NCBI RefSeq assembly: GCF_006494365.1
Contig: NZ_VHIP01000002.1
Span: forward strand, 1-64,000
Length of the DNA stretch: 64,000 bases
Source: Aestuariibacter sp. GS-14
GTDB taxonomy: Bacteria > Pseudomonadota > Gammaproteobacteria > Enterobacterales > Alteromonadaceae
Direction of reading: 5' to 3'
The first letter of the stretch is position 1; the number at the start of each line of letters is the position of its first letter. Under the pieces are notes generated by a model. It searched no databases, had not been told where the DNA came from, and worked only from the letters and a program-made list of their open reading frames with translations. Below are positions 27,073 through 37,341 of this stretch, in pieces. A program made the translations under genes and the position numbers.

Positions 27073-27936
27073 TCAGGCTTGTGACACTTGTTCTAATTTT
27101 AGTAAAAGCGGCGAAATATTCACACCATTTGCGACGAATCCCGACCATGTTGACGGCAATTTTTTTTGCACATCCAAGGCCTGACCTACTGTCTCAAATC
27201 TGGCAAATACACACGCGCCCGTGCCCGTCATCCGCGACGGTGCGTAGTGTACCAACCACTGTAATAATTTTGCAACTTCCGGATGCGCATTGCATACAAT
27301 TAGCTGGCAATCATTACGGGTTGACTCAAAATCGTAATCGCACCACTGCATCGACGGCGTGTTTCTTGGCAAATCAGGATGGCCGAAAACCTCTGCCGTG
27401 CCTACGTGAACGCCCGGAAACACTACTAAATAAGGTTGCTCTGGCAACGTTGTAGGATAAATATCTTCACCTACGCCGCCTGCAAATGCAGTTTTCCCGT
27501 GTACAAAAATCGGAACATCGGCACCTAGTTTCAAGCCTAGTTCAGCCAGTTTAGTCGTGCTAAGGCCACATTGCCAGTAATGATTTAATGCAACCAGAGT
27601 GGTTGCCGCATTTGATGATCCACCACCAATGCCACCGCCCATAGGTAATTGTTTGTCCAACAAAATATCAGCACCAAAAGGATGAGGGCAGTGGTCCTGC
27701 AGTAACCGCGCAGCGCGGTAAATTAAGTTATCCTCGGTATTCACTCCGGGAATGTCGGGTTTGATGCTGATCTTGCCGGTAGAGTTTATGTTGAATGCTA
27801 GCCTATCGCCCGTGTCAAGCATTTGAAACAGGCTTTGTAATTGATGATAGCCATTCGGATAACGCCCCAGAATATGCAAAAATAAATTGAGTTTGGCGGG
27901 ACTTGGCCACCAGTCAGGGGTTAATTGATTTTCCAT
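27073..27936 (-). CDS. ispE: 4-diphosphocytidyl-2-C-methyl-D-erythritol kinase
   Basis: A 287-residue GHMP kinase of the non-mevalonate isoprenoid pathway. It opens with WPSPAKLNLFLHILGRYPNGYH; the GHMP ATP-binding motif is LPMGGGIGGGSSNAATTL (~92-109). The start ATG lies inside the lolB 3' end (16-bp overlap), so the two are translationally linked. Confidence 0.95.
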   Translation of the reverse strand: MENQLTPDWWPSPAKLNLFLHILGRYPNGYHQLQSLFQMLDTGDRLAFNINSTGKISIKPDIPGVNTEDNLIYRAARLLQDHCPHPFGADILLDKQLPMGGGIGGGSSNAATTLVALNHYWQCGLSTTKLAELGLKLGADVPIFVHGKTAFAGGVGEDIYPTTLPEQPYLVVFPGVHVGTAEVFGHPDLPRNTPSMQWCDYDFESTRNDCQLIVCNAHPEVAKLLQWLVHYAPSRMTGTGACVFARFETVGQALDVQKKLPSTWSGFVANGVNISPLLLKLEQVSQA

Positions 27937-28523
27937 TTATCTATTCGGATTTTAATCAGGTGTTCGGGTTGCTGTGGATTGGTTAACGTAAGGGCATGGG
28001 GTAACCACACATCGTCAACCTGTTGATATTTGCTGTAATTAACTATCCATCCTGCACATCGCTGGCAGGCTGGTTTTAACATTGAAACCAGTCCGTTTTC
28101 GTCCAACTGATAAGAATCAGTGGCTTTGGGGACACCTTTTATCCAGCTCAACAGCTGATTAACCGGAATGTCCCAGCCCGTCATCTGATAAAGCAATAAA
28201 CTGGCGCTGGGGTCGCGATACGTTTCTCCATCCGCCTCCAGTACCGCACCGTCGCGGGAGTTCTGCATGTCTACCAGCGTCATTCCCAGAAAATTACTCA
28301 AGCGGAATTCAAAATCTTGTTGCTGAGTTTGCCAGCGAAGATTGGCACTTAATGATTGATCCGGATGTTTAATTGCCAGCTTGCCACTGATTGTCCAGAC
28401 TTCCATTTTGTTGAGTCTGGCTAGCTGTTCGGGTAAATCTACCGTACCTTCCGGTTGTGGCAGGCGTGTTGCACAGCCACTCACAACAATGATGAAAAAC
28501 CAGACAAAAAGGCGTCGAAACAC
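27921..28523 (-). CDS. lolB: Outer-membrane lipoprotein LolB
   Basis: A 200-residue lipoprotein that receives lipoproteins from LolA and inserts them into the outer membrane. I start at GTG 28523 (MFRRLFVWFFIIVVSGCATRL) with TAGG upstream; the 20 in-frame residues before it are not signal-like. The lipobox is VSGC. LolB-type segments follow (WTISGKLAIKHPDQSLSANLRW). It stands opposite hemA, the conserved gammaproteobacterial arrangement. Confidence 0.93.
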   Translation of the reverse strand: MFRRLFVWFFIIVVSGCATRLPQPEGTVDLPEQLARLNKMEVWTISGKLAIKHPDQSLSANLRWQTQQQDFEFRLSNFLGMTLVDMQNSRDGAVLEADGETYRDPSASLLLYQMTGWDIPVNQLLSWIKGVPKATDSYQLDENGLVSMLKPACQRCAGWIVNYSKYQQVDDVWLPHALTLTNPQQPEHLIKIRIDKWKIN

Positions 28524-28577
28524 GGTCAAACCTAAAAATTCTATTAAAACGATAGTGGAACATAGAACTACCAGCAC

Positions 28578-28606
28578 TTTCAATCATTTTGGGTTTTTCG
28601 TACAAT
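28578..28606 (+). promoter_or_regulatory. Possible hemA promoter
   Basis: TACAAT (28601-28606) preceded after 17 bases by a weak TTTCAA (28578-28583). The -10 is good and the -35 poor, so this is tentative. Confidence 0.35.
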
Positions 28607-28636
28607 GCCGCTCCATTATAGCTGTTGTCGAACCTC

Positions 28637-29902
28637 ATGACCCTGATTGCCCTCGGAATAAACCACAAAACTGCACCGGTAGAACTGCGTGAAAAAGTCG
28701 CGTTTACACCGGATTCGCTGGTTGAGGCGCTGTCATCGTTAAAATCCTTCGATGGCGTTGAAGAGTCGGTGATTGTATCTACCTGCAACCGGACTGAGCT
28801 TTATGTGGCTGCCGATAAAGTGGATACAGACAGGTTAATCGACTGGCTTGCCTCATTTCACAACGTTGATCGCCAGCAACTGATTGCCAACGCATACATC
28901 TATGAGCAAAACGCTGCCATTGAACACATTATGCGGGTAGCGTGCGGGCTGGATTCTCTGGTATTGGGTGAACCACAAATTCTGGGGCAGATAAAACAAG
29001 CCTATAACCATGCCCGTCACTCAGGGTTAGTCAGTACGCAGTTTGACAAACTGTTCCAGCATACCTTTACTGTAGCCAAGCGTGTGCGCAGTGAGACAGA
29101 AATTGGGGCTAATGCGGTGTCTGTGGCGTATGCAGCGGTGCAGTTGGCCAAACATATATTCGCCCGGCTACCTGAACGCTCGGTCTTATTAGTGGGCGCA
29201 GGTGAAACCATTGAGCTGGTAGCGCAGCATTTGAAAGAGCAGGGCGTTAAACGACTGGCTGTTGCCAACCGGACACTGGCGCGTGCTGAAAATCTGGCAG
29301 GGGCGTTGGGCGCTGAAGTGATGACCCTGAGTCAACTGCCCGAAAAACTGCATCAATTTGACATTGTGATCAGTTCAACAGCCAGCCAATTGCCGCTGAT
29401 AGGCAAAGGGATGGTTGAAGACGCACTCAAGCAACGCCGCAATTTACCCATGTTTATGGTGGATTTAGCGGTGCCACGTGACATTGAAGCACAGGTAAAT
29501 GAATTAGGTGACGCCTATTTATATACCGTGGATGATTTGCAACATATCGTGCAGCAAAACATGGCGTCGCGTGAACAGGCCGCTGCGCAGGCGCAGGTAA
29601 TTATTGAGCAGCAGGTTGGAAGCTTTTTACAATGGCAGCAGTCCCGTCAGAGTGTTGATCTGGTTAAACAGTACCGCGATCGCGGAAATCAGCAAAGACA
29701 GGAATTACTCGACAAAGCGTTAAAACAACTACAGGAAGGCCAGACAGCACAAGACGTAGTGGAAGAACTGGCCTATAAATTAACCAATGCATTACTTCAC
29801 GCACCGACCCGAGCGTTGCGTGATGCCTCAACTCAGGTTGATCAACGCACCACCCGCTGGCTGGCAAAGGCGTTTGAACTGGACAATCCTGACAACAGGT
29901 AA
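28637..29902 (+). CDS. hemA: Glutamyl-tRNA reductase
   Basis: A 421-residue enzyme reducing Glu-tRNA to glutamate-1-semialdehyde, the first committed step of C5 tetrapyrrole synthesis. It begins [20 protein letters not shown]. The catalytic Cys is in [10 protein letters not shown] (~50), the NADPH site around [16 protein letters not shown] (~182), and a helical dimerisation domain is at the C-terminus. I use ATG 28637, matching the E. coli start; an in-frame TTG at 28625 is unlikely. It heads the hemA-prfA-prmC operon. Confidence 0.96.
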   Translation: MTLIALGINHKTAPVELREKVAFTPDSLVEALSSLKSFDGVEESVIVSTCNRTELYVAADKVDTDRLIDWLASFHNVDRQQLIANAYIYEQNAAIEHIMRVACGLDSLVLGEPQILGQIKQAYNHARHSGLVSTQFDKLFQHTFTVAKRVRSETEIGANAVSVAYAAVQLAKHIFARLPERSVLLVGAGETIELVAQHLKEQGVKRLAVANRTLARAENLAGALGAEVMTLSQLPEKLHQFDIVISSTASQLPLIGKGMVEDALKQRRNLPMFMVDLAVPRDIEAQVNELGDAYLYTVDDLQHIVQQNMASREQAAAQAQVIIEQQVGSFLQWQQSRQSVDLVKQYRDRGNQQRQELLDKALKQLQEGQTAQDVVEELAYKLTNALLHAPTRALRDASTQVDQRTTRWLAKAFELDNPDNR

Positions 29903-29927
29903 TCGTTACACATATATCAGGAATAAT

Positions 29928-31013
29928 ATGAAAGAATCCGTAGTCCGAAAATTGGAAAACCTCGTTGAACGCTTTGCCGAGGTGCAGGCATTATTGGGTG
30001 ATCCTGGCACGATTAGCAACCAGGATAAATTCCGGGCGCTGTCTAAAGAGTTCAGCCAGTTAGAAGACGTGGTGGCGGGATTTAATGCGTATCGTCAGGC
30101 AGAAGATAATCTGGCTTCTGCTCAGGAAATGCTGCAGGAAGACGATGCTGAAATGCGTGAAATGGCCCAGGAAGAGATTAAGGCGGCTAAATTAGAAATA
30201 GAGCGCCTGGAATCTGAACTGCAAATCCTGTTATTACCTCGTGACCCAAATGACGATCACAGCTGCTTCCTGGAAATTCGCGCTGGTGCAGGCGGAGACG
30301 AAGCGGCGATTTTTGCTGGCGATTTATTCCGTATGTACAGCCGCTACGCAGAAACTAAGGGGTGGCGGGTAGAATTGATCAGTGCAAACGAAGGCGAACA
30401 CGGTGGCTTCAAAGAAGTCATTGCCAATGTGTCGGGTGATGGTGTGTATGGCATTCTAAAATTTGAATCAGGTGGTCACCGGGTTCAGCGTGTGCCTGAA
30501 ACTGAGTCGCAAGGGCGTATTCATACGTCAGCCTGTACCATTGCCGTACTGCCTGAAATTCCCGAATCTGAGGCCATTGAAATTAACCCGGCCGATTTAC
30601 GTGTAGACACCTTTCGCGCCTCGGGTGCGGGTGGTCAGCACGTTAACAAAACCGACTCGGCCATTCGCGTAACCCACTTACCAACCGGCGTGGTAGTGGA
30701 ATGTCAGGATGAACGTTCACAACACAAAAACCGCGCTAAAGCGATGTCGGTATTGCAAGCTCGCCTGAATCAGATGGAGCAGGATAAGCGCGCAGCAGAA
30801 GAAGCGTCAACACGTCGAAATCTGGTAGGCAGTGGCGACCGTTCCGAACGAATTCGCACGTATAACTTCCCACAGGGACGGGTTACTGATCACCGTATCA
30901 ACCTTACCTTATACCGCCTTGACGAAGTAATGGAAGGCAGTTTAGGTGCGTTAATTGAGCCTATTCGTCAGGAACATCAGGCCGATCTATTGGCGTCTCT
31001 GGCAGATAACTAA
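29928..31013 (+). CDS. prfA: Peptide chain release factor 1
   Basis: A 361-residue class I release factor reading UAA/UAG. The GGQ motif is [15 protein letters not shown] (~228-242), and the N-terminal helical domain begins [16 protein letters not shown]. The start is ATG 29928 with AGGA upstream. It follows hemA by 25 bases and abuts prmC, whose product methylates the GGQ Gln. Confidence 0.97.
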   Translation: MKESVVRKLENLVERFAEVQALLGDPGTISNQDKFRALSKEFSQLEDVVAGFNAYRQAEDNLASAQEMLQEDDAEMREMAQEEIKAAKLEIERLESELQILLLPRDPNDDHSCFLEIRAGAGGDEAAIFAGDLFRMYSRYAETKGWRVELISANEGEHGGFKEVIANVSGDGVYGILKFESGGHRVQRVPETESQGRIHTSACTIAVLPEIPESEAIEINPADLRVDTFRASGAGGQHVNKTDSAIRVTHLPTGVVVECQDERSQHKNRAKAMSVLQARLNQMEQDKRAAEEASTRRNLVGSGDRSERIRTYNFPQGRVTDHRINLTLYRLDEVMEGSLGALIEPIRQEHQADLLASLADN

Positions 31014-31868
31014 GTGTCCGCCGATCCGGGTATTTCCATTTCTGACGCAATCCGTTGGGCGGTGCACTCTCTACAAGATGGGGAGTCGCCTGCGGTGGAT
31101 GCCCGTGTGTTGGTATGTCATGTGCTGGATTGCCAGCAGAGCTACTTATATACCTGGCCGGAGAAGTTACTTTCTCTGGCTCAACATGCAGCGCTGGTTC
31201 GCTTAGTGGAACAACGCCAACAGGGTATTCCGGTAGCCTACCTCACTGGTAAACGTCAGTTCTGGGATTTGCTATTACAGTGTAATGCCACAACGTTAAT
31301 ACCCCGACCAGAAACCGAATCCCTTGTAGAAGCTGCATTGGCACTGGAAATTCCAGCCAATGCCAGGGTATGCGATTTAGGCACGGGGACCGGCGCGATT
31401 GCGCTGGCGCTGGCTTATGAGCGCCCTGGTTGGAAAATTACAGGTGTTGATCGCATTGCTGACGCCATTAGTCTGGCAAAAAGTAATGCCTTGTTGAATC
31501 ACATCGACGGTGTTGAGTGGCAGGTAAGTCATTGGTTTAGCGCGCTTCCAAGTGATGTGCGATACGATTTGATCGTGACTAATCCTCCCTACGTAGAATC
31601 TGATAGTCCGTATTTGCGGCGAGGTGACGTTCGATTCGAGCCTCATTCGGCGTTAACTGCGGGAGATGATGGTCTGGACGACATCCGGCATATTGTGGCT
31701 GAATCACCAGAGCGGTTGGCGCAATGCGGTTGGTTATTAATTGAACATGGTCATACGCAACATCAGGCAGTAAAATCGCTCATGCAACAACGCGGTTTTT
31801 CGGGCTGTAAGGCCATACAAGACCTCAACGGACACAATCGCATTACCCTTGGACAGTGGATAGAATAA
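31014..31868 (+). CDS. prmC: Release factor glutamine methyltransferase
   Basis: A 284-residue SAM-dependent methyltransferase for the GGQ glutamine of RF1 and RF2. The substrate-binding NPPY motif (VTNPPYVESD, ~185-194) and the SAM motif VCDLGTGTGAIALALA (~119-134) are present. The start is GTG 31014, immediately after the prfA stop, so it is translationally coupled. A 190-base gap without visible features follows. Confidence 0.95.
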   Translation: MSADPGISISDAIRWAVHSLQDGESPAVDARVLVCHVLDCQQSYLYTWPEKLLSLAQHAALVRLVEQRQQGIPVAYLTGKRQFWDLLLQCNATTLIPRPETESLVEAALALEIPANARVCDLGTGTGAIALALAYERPGWKITGVDRIADAISLAKSNALLNHIDGVEWQVSHWFSALPSDVRYDLIVTNPPYVESDSPYLRRGDVRFEPHSALTAGDDGLDDIRHIVAESPERLAQCGWLLIEHGHTQHQAVKSLMQQRGFSGCKAIQDLNGHNRITLGQWIE

Positions 31869-32058
31869 GGTTTTGGACAGTTCTCGCCAATGCACTATAC
31901 TTCTGAGTCGACGGCTTGTATAACTATATGATATGTGTCTGAAAAAGTGGTAAGTCGGCGAGTATTGCCAGTACGTAGTTAAGCCAGCTTTAACACGCTG
32001 CACGCTAAGTAGTCAGGGTGGCCCATATGGTTGATAAGACATTAAAGGGATGCGTTAA

Positions 32059-33609
32059 ATGAACGATGATGATGTTTTGTTTGTAGAAGAAGATGACGAG
32101 CCAGAGCAGGGAGAACTCGGTTACTGGAAGGTGTTGATTGTTGACGACGAGCCTGAGGTTCACGCCGTAACCCGGCTGGCTTTAAATGATTTTACGTTAA
32201 ATGGTCGCGCGCTCACCTTTTTAAGTGCCTACGATGGCGAAGAAGCCCGTCGTATGTTCCGCGAGCACAACGACATCGCAGTGGTGCTGCTGGACGTAGT
32301 AATGGAATCTGATGATGCTGGTTTGCGTGTTGCAGATTACATCAGAAACGATTTAGAAAACCATTTTACGCGCATTATTCTACGTACCGGTCAGCCAGGC
32401 CAGGCGCCTGAGAAAGACGTAATCATTAACTACGACATTAATGATTACAAATCGAAAACTGAACTCACCGCTCAAAAACTCTTTACCGTTATTATCGCTG
32501 CACTGCGTTCCTACCGCGATATCATTGTGATTGAAGAAGCAAGAGCGGGATTGGAAAAGATCATCGATGCTTCAGCAGATTTGTTTTCGTCACGCTCTCT
32601 TGAGCGATTTATGCAGGGATTAATTCAACAACTGGCGTCTATTCTGGGCGGCGCAAAAAATGCTGCCTACATTACCTCAGCGATCGCGGTGTCCAAACCG
32701 ATAGGGACACTTGGTGATTTATACATTTTTGCCGGTAATGGTGAATACGCCGGCAAAGAAGGAGGACGGCTACGTGAATCGCTGTCTGATTTTGAATATG
32801 ATTTGTGCAGACAGGCGTTGCAACGCAAGGAAGTGGTATATGCAGAAGAACACCTGGTCGCTTATTGCAAAAGCAATGTAAACCGCGGTTCGCTATTGTT
32901 TCTTACTGGCTTACCCCGACCAGTAAACGAAATGGATATTCGTCTGGTTCGCAAGTTTTCTGAAAATGTGCAAATCGCCTTTGATAATTTACTAAACACC
33001 CGGGAAGTTCATGATACACAAAATGAAATCGTGCAGCGGCTCGGGCAGGCGTTAGATGGCCGTGAGCTCGACGGCAATCATGTTAAGCGGATCGTGGCCA
33101 TGACTGAAACCTTCGCCATTGAGGCGGGCATGGACGACCGCGATCTGCAAATGTTACTAATGGCAGCGCCATTGCACGATGTGGGTAACTCTTATGTGCC
33201 GCGAGCTATCCTCAATAAGTCTGAATCGTTAACCGATGATGAGTTTCATCAGATTCAGATGCATGCGGAATTTGGTTATCAGGTGTTCAAGGATTCCAAG
33301 CGGCCGATTATTAAACTTGCCGCCCAGTTGGCCCGGCACCACCATGAACGCTGGGATGGTCAGGGCTATCCTGACGGGCTTCAGGGTGAACAAATTAGCA
33401 TTGAAAGCCGGTTAATGGCGATCCTTGATACCTTTGATGCGCTGTTTAATGAAAGAGTGTACAAGCCAGCCTGGCCAATCGACCAAGTGAAGGACGCGAT
33501 GCAAGCTGCGGCGGGGAAACAGTTTGATCCTTCGCTAATGCAAATATTTATGGAAAATATCGACAAGTTTGTGGCAATTCAGCAACAATACCCCGGTAAA
33601 TCAAACTAA
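32059..33609 (+). CDS. Response regulator with HD-GYP (c-di-GMP phosphodiesterase) output
   Basis: A 516-residue cytoplasmic protein. The receiver domain (~22-145) has the DDE acidic pair (VLIVDDEPEVH) and phospho-acceptor Asp in VVLLDVVME. A middle DUF3369-like region spans ~170-310. The C-terminal HD-GYP domain (~325-510) has the HD pair LHDVGN, HHHERWDGQGYPDGL and a final DTFDAL, so an active phosphodiesterase is expected. GGGA precedes ATG 32059. No kinase gene is adjacent. It interrupts the usual prmC-sirB2-kdsA order and may have inserted there or replaced sirB1. Confidence 0.88.
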   Translation: MNDDDVLFVEEDDEPEQGELGYWKVLIVDDEPEVHAVTRLALNDFTLNGRALTFLSAYDGEEARRMFREHNDIAVVLLDVVMESDDAGLRVADYIRNDLENHFTRIILRTGQPGQAPEKDVIINYDINDYKSKTELTAQKLFTVIIAALRSYRDIIVIEEARAGLEKIIDASADLFSSRSLERFMQGLIQQLASILGGAKNAAYITSAIAVSKPIGTLGDLYIFAGNGEYAGKEGGRLRESLSDFEYDLCRQALQRKEVVYAEEHLVAYCKSNVNRGSLLFLTGLPRPVNEMDIRLVRKFSENVQIAFDNLLNTREVHDTQNEIVQRLGQALDGRELDGNHVKRIVAMTETFAIEAGMDDRDLQMLLMAAPLHDVGNSYVPRAILNKSESLTDDEFHQIQMHAEFGYQVFKDSKRPIIKLAAQLARHHHERWDGQGYPDGLQGEQISIESRLMAILDTFDALFNERVYKPAWPIDQVKDAMQAAAGKQFDPSLMQIFMENIDKFVAIQQQYPGKSN

Positions 33610-33623
33610 ATTAAGGAAGTAAA

Positions 33624-33995
33624 ATGTACATGATGGCGAAGCACCTGCACATGACCGCAGTGGGAATCAGTGTGCTGTTGTTTGTTTTTCGTTTTATCTA
33701 TGGCCAGCTCAAGCCGGATTTTTTGCAAAAAAAATGGGTGAAGATCGTTCCACACGTTATTGATACCGTCTTGCTGGCAAGCGCTATCTGGTTGTGCATT
33801 ATTTTATCTCAGTACCCGTTAGTTAACGGTTGGCTAACGGCCAAGGTAATTGGCGTCATAGCCTATATTTTGTTTGGCATGGTAGCTCTGAAATCAACCA
33901 CCGCAGTTAAAAAATGGGGCGGATTTGCCGGTGCCCTGGTAGTGCTGGCGCTTACTGCTAAGATTGCTGTAACCAAAACCGTATTCTTTTTATAA
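33624..33995 (+). CDS. sirB2: SirB2 family membrane protein
   Basis: A 123-residue protein with four hydrophobic helices, beginning YMMAKHLHMTAVGISVLLFV. It matches the SirB2/YchQ family, whose function is unclear and which is usually encoded in the hemA-prfA-prmC-sirB2-sirB1-kdsA block. sirB1 is missing here. It is 14 bases after the HD-GYP gene and 27 before kdsA. Confidence 0.85.
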   Translation: MYMMAKHLHMTAVGISVLLFVFRFIYGQLKPDFLQKKWVKIVPHVIDTVLLASAIWLCIILSQYPLVNGWLTAKVIGVIAYILFGMVALKSTTAVKKWGGFAGALVVLALTAKIAVTKTVFFL

Positions 33996-34874
<879 letters not shown>

Positions 34875-34897
34875 TTAGCAGAATTTCGCGACCTGAT

Positions 34898-34923
34898 ATG
34901 CTCTGCAGATGACTGCAGAGCAT
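34898..34923 (+). terminator. Hairpin downstream of kdsA
   Basis: Perfect 11-bp inverted repeat ATGCTCTGCAG / CTGCAGAGCAT with a 4-base loop. There is no clear U tract, so termination efficiency is uncertain. Confidence 0.5.
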
Positions 34924-34946
34924 ACGGCAGGTGTGAAATGGTGTTT

Positions 34947-35231
34947 TTATTCAGCGCGTGTAGCCGAATTAAGCGTTGGTTGCGCTTCGTTTAGATTTAC
35001 CAATAGCGCTTTTTCTATGTTTTCCAGATTGAACTGATCGGTCAGCAGGTTTTGTTGTGCTTGCACTTTTACCGACGTGTCGATTACCGGCGTCGGTAAT
35101 TCAACTGTGATCGTGAAAGCGGCAGGGGTTACCGCCGGATTAACGGTTGTAACTTCACTGGCATTGGAAAAAAATGGTAGTATTACCGCGCTTAGCGCGA
35201 TGTTTGTTAAAATTGTTTTAGTCATATTCAC
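34947..35231 (-). CDS. Small exported protein of unknown function
   Basis: A 94-residue protein with a signal peptide (MNMTKTILTNIALSAVILPFFSNAS; a start at the second Met is equally possible). The mature part is Thr/Val/Pro-rich (EVTTVNPAVTPAAFTITVELP) and then helical and polar (NLLTDQFNLENIEKALLVNL). It contains no cysteine. I recognise no family. It is monocistronic, convergent with kdsA and divergent from the LysR gene. Confidence 0.55.
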   Translation of the reverse strand: MNMTKTILTNIALSAVILPFFSNASEVTTVNPAVTPAAFTITVELPTPVIDTSVKVQAQQNLLTDQFNLENIEKALLVNLNEAQPTLNSATRAE

Positions 35232-35297
35232 ACCTAATTAAATTAATAGTATTGTTTGTATAAATATTGTAAAAATTTAACAATATTTATGAGTTTT

Positions 35298-35321
35298 AAC
35301 CTCTTGTCTTTTAAAGAGGTT
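35298..35321 (+). terminator. Orphan intrinsic terminator upstream of the gcvA-type gene
   Basis: AACCTCTT / AAGAGGTT with an 8-base loop, followed on the plus strand by a run of Ts. No plus-strand gene ends just before it. The preceding sequence holds an AT-rich inverted repeat (AAATATTGT / ACAATATTT, 35262-35288). Confidence 0.65.
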
Positions 35322-35442
35322 TTTTAATTTCGGGTAAATAGTAAACAGTAATTGTGGTGCTGAAAAATGAAAAAAATTACACGTTTCAAATTAGAAAAAT
35401 TAATGGGTTTGTCACCTGTTTGTCATACTGGATAGCGCTGCA

Positions 35443-36342
35443 ATGCACCGACGTCTCCCTCCACTAAATGCCCTGAAGTCCTTTGAGGCGGCCGCGCGCC
35501 ATCTGAGCTTTACCCGGGCAGCAGATGAACTGTTTGTGACACAAGCGGCAGTGAGCCATCAAATTAAGGCACTCGAAGATTTCTTATCGCTGAAGCTGTT
35601 TATTCGCAGAAACCGCACCTTGTTGCTTACGGAAGAAGGGCAGGCGTATTTTTTAGAGCTCAAAGATATATTCAAATCCTTGCAGGATGCAACTGAGCGT
35701 TTGTTGGCCAGAGGTAGCAAAGGCGCCATTACGGTAGCCACGCCCCCTAGTTTTGCGAGCCAGTGGCTGGTGCCCAGGATCAGTAAGTTCAGTATTGCTC
35801 ACCCGGATATTGACGTGCGAATTAAAGCCGTGGATTTCGATGAAGGGTTTCTGGCAGACGATATCGACGTTGCTATTTATTATGGACGCGGACGCTGGAG
35901 TGGCATTCAGGCCGACAAGTTACACACAGAATTTTTAACGCCTTTGTGTTCCCCCAGTTTGTTTCAGGGGAGCAAGCCGTTAAACTCCCTGGCTGATCTG
36001 AAACATCATGTTCTGTTACACGATTCAAGCCGTGCAATGTGGAAAATGTGGTTGAAGCACTTTCACGTATTTGGCGTAAATGTGAATCAGGGGCCGGTAT
36101 TCAGTCACTCGATGATGGTGATGCAGGCGGCAGCCTTAGGGCAGGGCATAGCGCTGGGTAATTCAGTACTGGCCAAACCGGAACTGGATGCGGGCCGACT
36201 GATCATGCCGTTTGAAGAAAAACTGGAAAGCCGCGACGCCTATTATATGGTGTGTCATGAAGGACAGGCTGATATGGGAAAAATTGCGGCATTTCGCAGT
36301 TGGGTAATGCAATTGGTAAAAGAAGAACAAGCCTATGTGTAA
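35443..36342 (+). CDS. gcvA: LysR-family transcriptional regulator, GcvA type
   Basis: A 299-residue LysR protein with an N-terminal winged helix-turn-helix (RLPPLNALKSFEAAARHLSF, then ADELFVTQAAVSHQIKALE, ~5-60) and a two-lobed effector domain (~90-295). The N-terminus and the downstream ygdD-rlmM genes match the E. coli gcvA neighbourhood, supporting a glycine-cleavage regulator. The target gcvTHP genes are not in the window, so the symbol is by synteny and similarity. Its stop overlaps the next gene's start. Confidence 0.75.
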   Translation: MHRRLPPLNALKSFEAAARHLSFTRAADELFVTQAAVSHQIKALEDFLSLKLFIRRNRTLLLTEEGQAYFLELKDIFKSLQDATERLLARGSKGAITVATPPSFASQWLVPRISKFSIAHPDIDVRIKAVDFDEGFLADDIDVAIYYGRGRWSGIQADKLHTEFLTPLCSPSLFQGSKPLNSLADLKHHVLLHDSSRAMWKMWLKHFHVFGVNVNQGPVFSHSMMVMQAAALGQGIALGNSVLAKPELDAGRLIMPFEEKLESRDAYYMVCHEGQADMGKIAAFRSWVMQLVKEEQAYV

Positions 36343-36964
36343 CTGGTGGGTTACCGAATCAGCTACTCCAACAGTAACATTGTTACTGGCACATGGCGCC
36401 GGGGCCGGAGCTGAATCGGATTTTATGCAGGACATGGCCACGCAACTGAGCGAGCTGGATGTGCGGGTGGTGCGTTTTAATTTCCCATACATGACACAGA
36501 TAGCTGATGCCGGTAAAAAGCGGCCACCAGACAGCATGCCGAAGCTCGAAGCACATTTTAAGAATGTGATTGAACAAGCGTTACATAAATGGCCTGATGC
36601 GCCTTTATTTATTGGCGGTAAGAGTATGGGAGGACGTGTTGCCACGCTAATCGCTCATGATACTGATGCTGTCGGGGTAATCGCGCTGGGCTACCCTTTC
36701 CATCCGCCAGGTAAGCCGGAGAAGCTGCGCACGGAACATTTGAAGCAGTTTCAGAAACCGCTGCTCATTGTGCAGGGGGAGCGCGATACGTTTGGCAATC
36801 GGCAGGAAGTTGAAGGTTATTCACTGTCAGAGAGTATCAGTACACTCTATCTTACCGATGGTGATCACAGTTTTAAACCGCGTAAGGCCAGTGGTTTTAC
36901 ACAGTCCGCACATATCGCCAGCGCAGCGCAGCGCTGTGCAACATTTATTAGAGAACAACAATGA
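36335..36964 (+). CDS. Alpha/beta-fold hydrolase, TEX30/KANL3-like
   Basis: A 209-residue serine-hydrolase-like protein. The oxyanion region LLLAHGAGAGAESDFM (~16-31) and nucleophile elbow GGKSMGGRVA (Ser about residue 96) are clear. The later parts LLIVQGERDTFGN and DGDHSF supply the expected Asp and His. The substrate is unknown. It overlaps gcvA by 8 bp and ygdD by 4 bp, so all are probably one transcript; the insertion of this gene between gcvA and ygdD differs from E. coli. Confidence 0.8.
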   Translation: MCNWWVTESATPTVTLLLAHGAGAGAESDFMQDMATQLSELDVRVVRFNFPYMTQIADAGKKRPPDSMPKLEAHFKNVIEQALHKWPDAPLFIGGKSMGGRVATLIAHDTDAVGVIALGYPFHPPGKPEKLRTEHLKQFQKPLLIVQGERDTFGNRQEVEGYSLSESISTLYLTDGDHSFKPRKASGFTQSAHIASAAQRCATFIREQQ

Positions 36965-37341
36965 AAACACGTTTAGTCATTGGCGGTGTGCTGGGGTTAA
37001 CAGCAGTTGTGCTGGGAGCCTTTGGTGCACATGGGCTTAAGCAGGTACTGGACAGCGGCGCACTCAATACATTTGAGATTGCCGTTCGATACCAGATGTA
37101 CCACGCGTTAGCGATTTTGTTGGCCTCTGCATTAATCCCGTTTGGCAGTGAGGTTTGGCTAAGCCGTGCTGTGGCAGGTTTTATTGCTGGTGTAGTGCTG
37201 TTTAGTGGCAGCCTGTATTTATTGATTTTTACCGGTCACACCTGGTTGGGGCCTGTCACCCCGCTGGGGGGATTGTGTTTAATGGTGGGATGGACTTGTA
37301 TGGTTGTCGCTTTCGTAAAAGGAACAGAAACCAATGAGTAG
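36961..37341 (+). CDS. ygdD: DUF423 family membrane protein YgdD
   Basis: A 126-residue protein with four hydrophobic helices and the family signature GAFGAHGLKQVL near residue 20, followed by RYQMYHALAILLA. Biochemical function is unknown. It overlaps the gene before it and rlmM after it (8 bp), repeating the E. coli gcvA-ygdD-rlmM order. Confidence 0.88.
   Translation: MKTRLVIGGVLGLTAVVLGAFGAHGLKQVLDSGALNTFEIAVRYQMYHALAILLASALIPFGSEVWLSRAVAGFIAGVVLFSGSLYLLIFTGHTWLGPVTPLGGLCLMVGWTCMVVAFVKGTETNE

Noticed and set aside
35367-35435. A 22-codon frame just before the gcvA-type gene (MKKITRFKLEKLMGLSPVCHTG)
   Set aside because: No ribosome-binding site, no regulatory codon run and no paired attenuator after it. 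Too weak to call a leader peptide.
36163-36645. Long minus-strand frame opposite gcvA and the hydrolase gene
   Set aside because: Both plus-strand genes have clear family motifs; the opposite frame has none.
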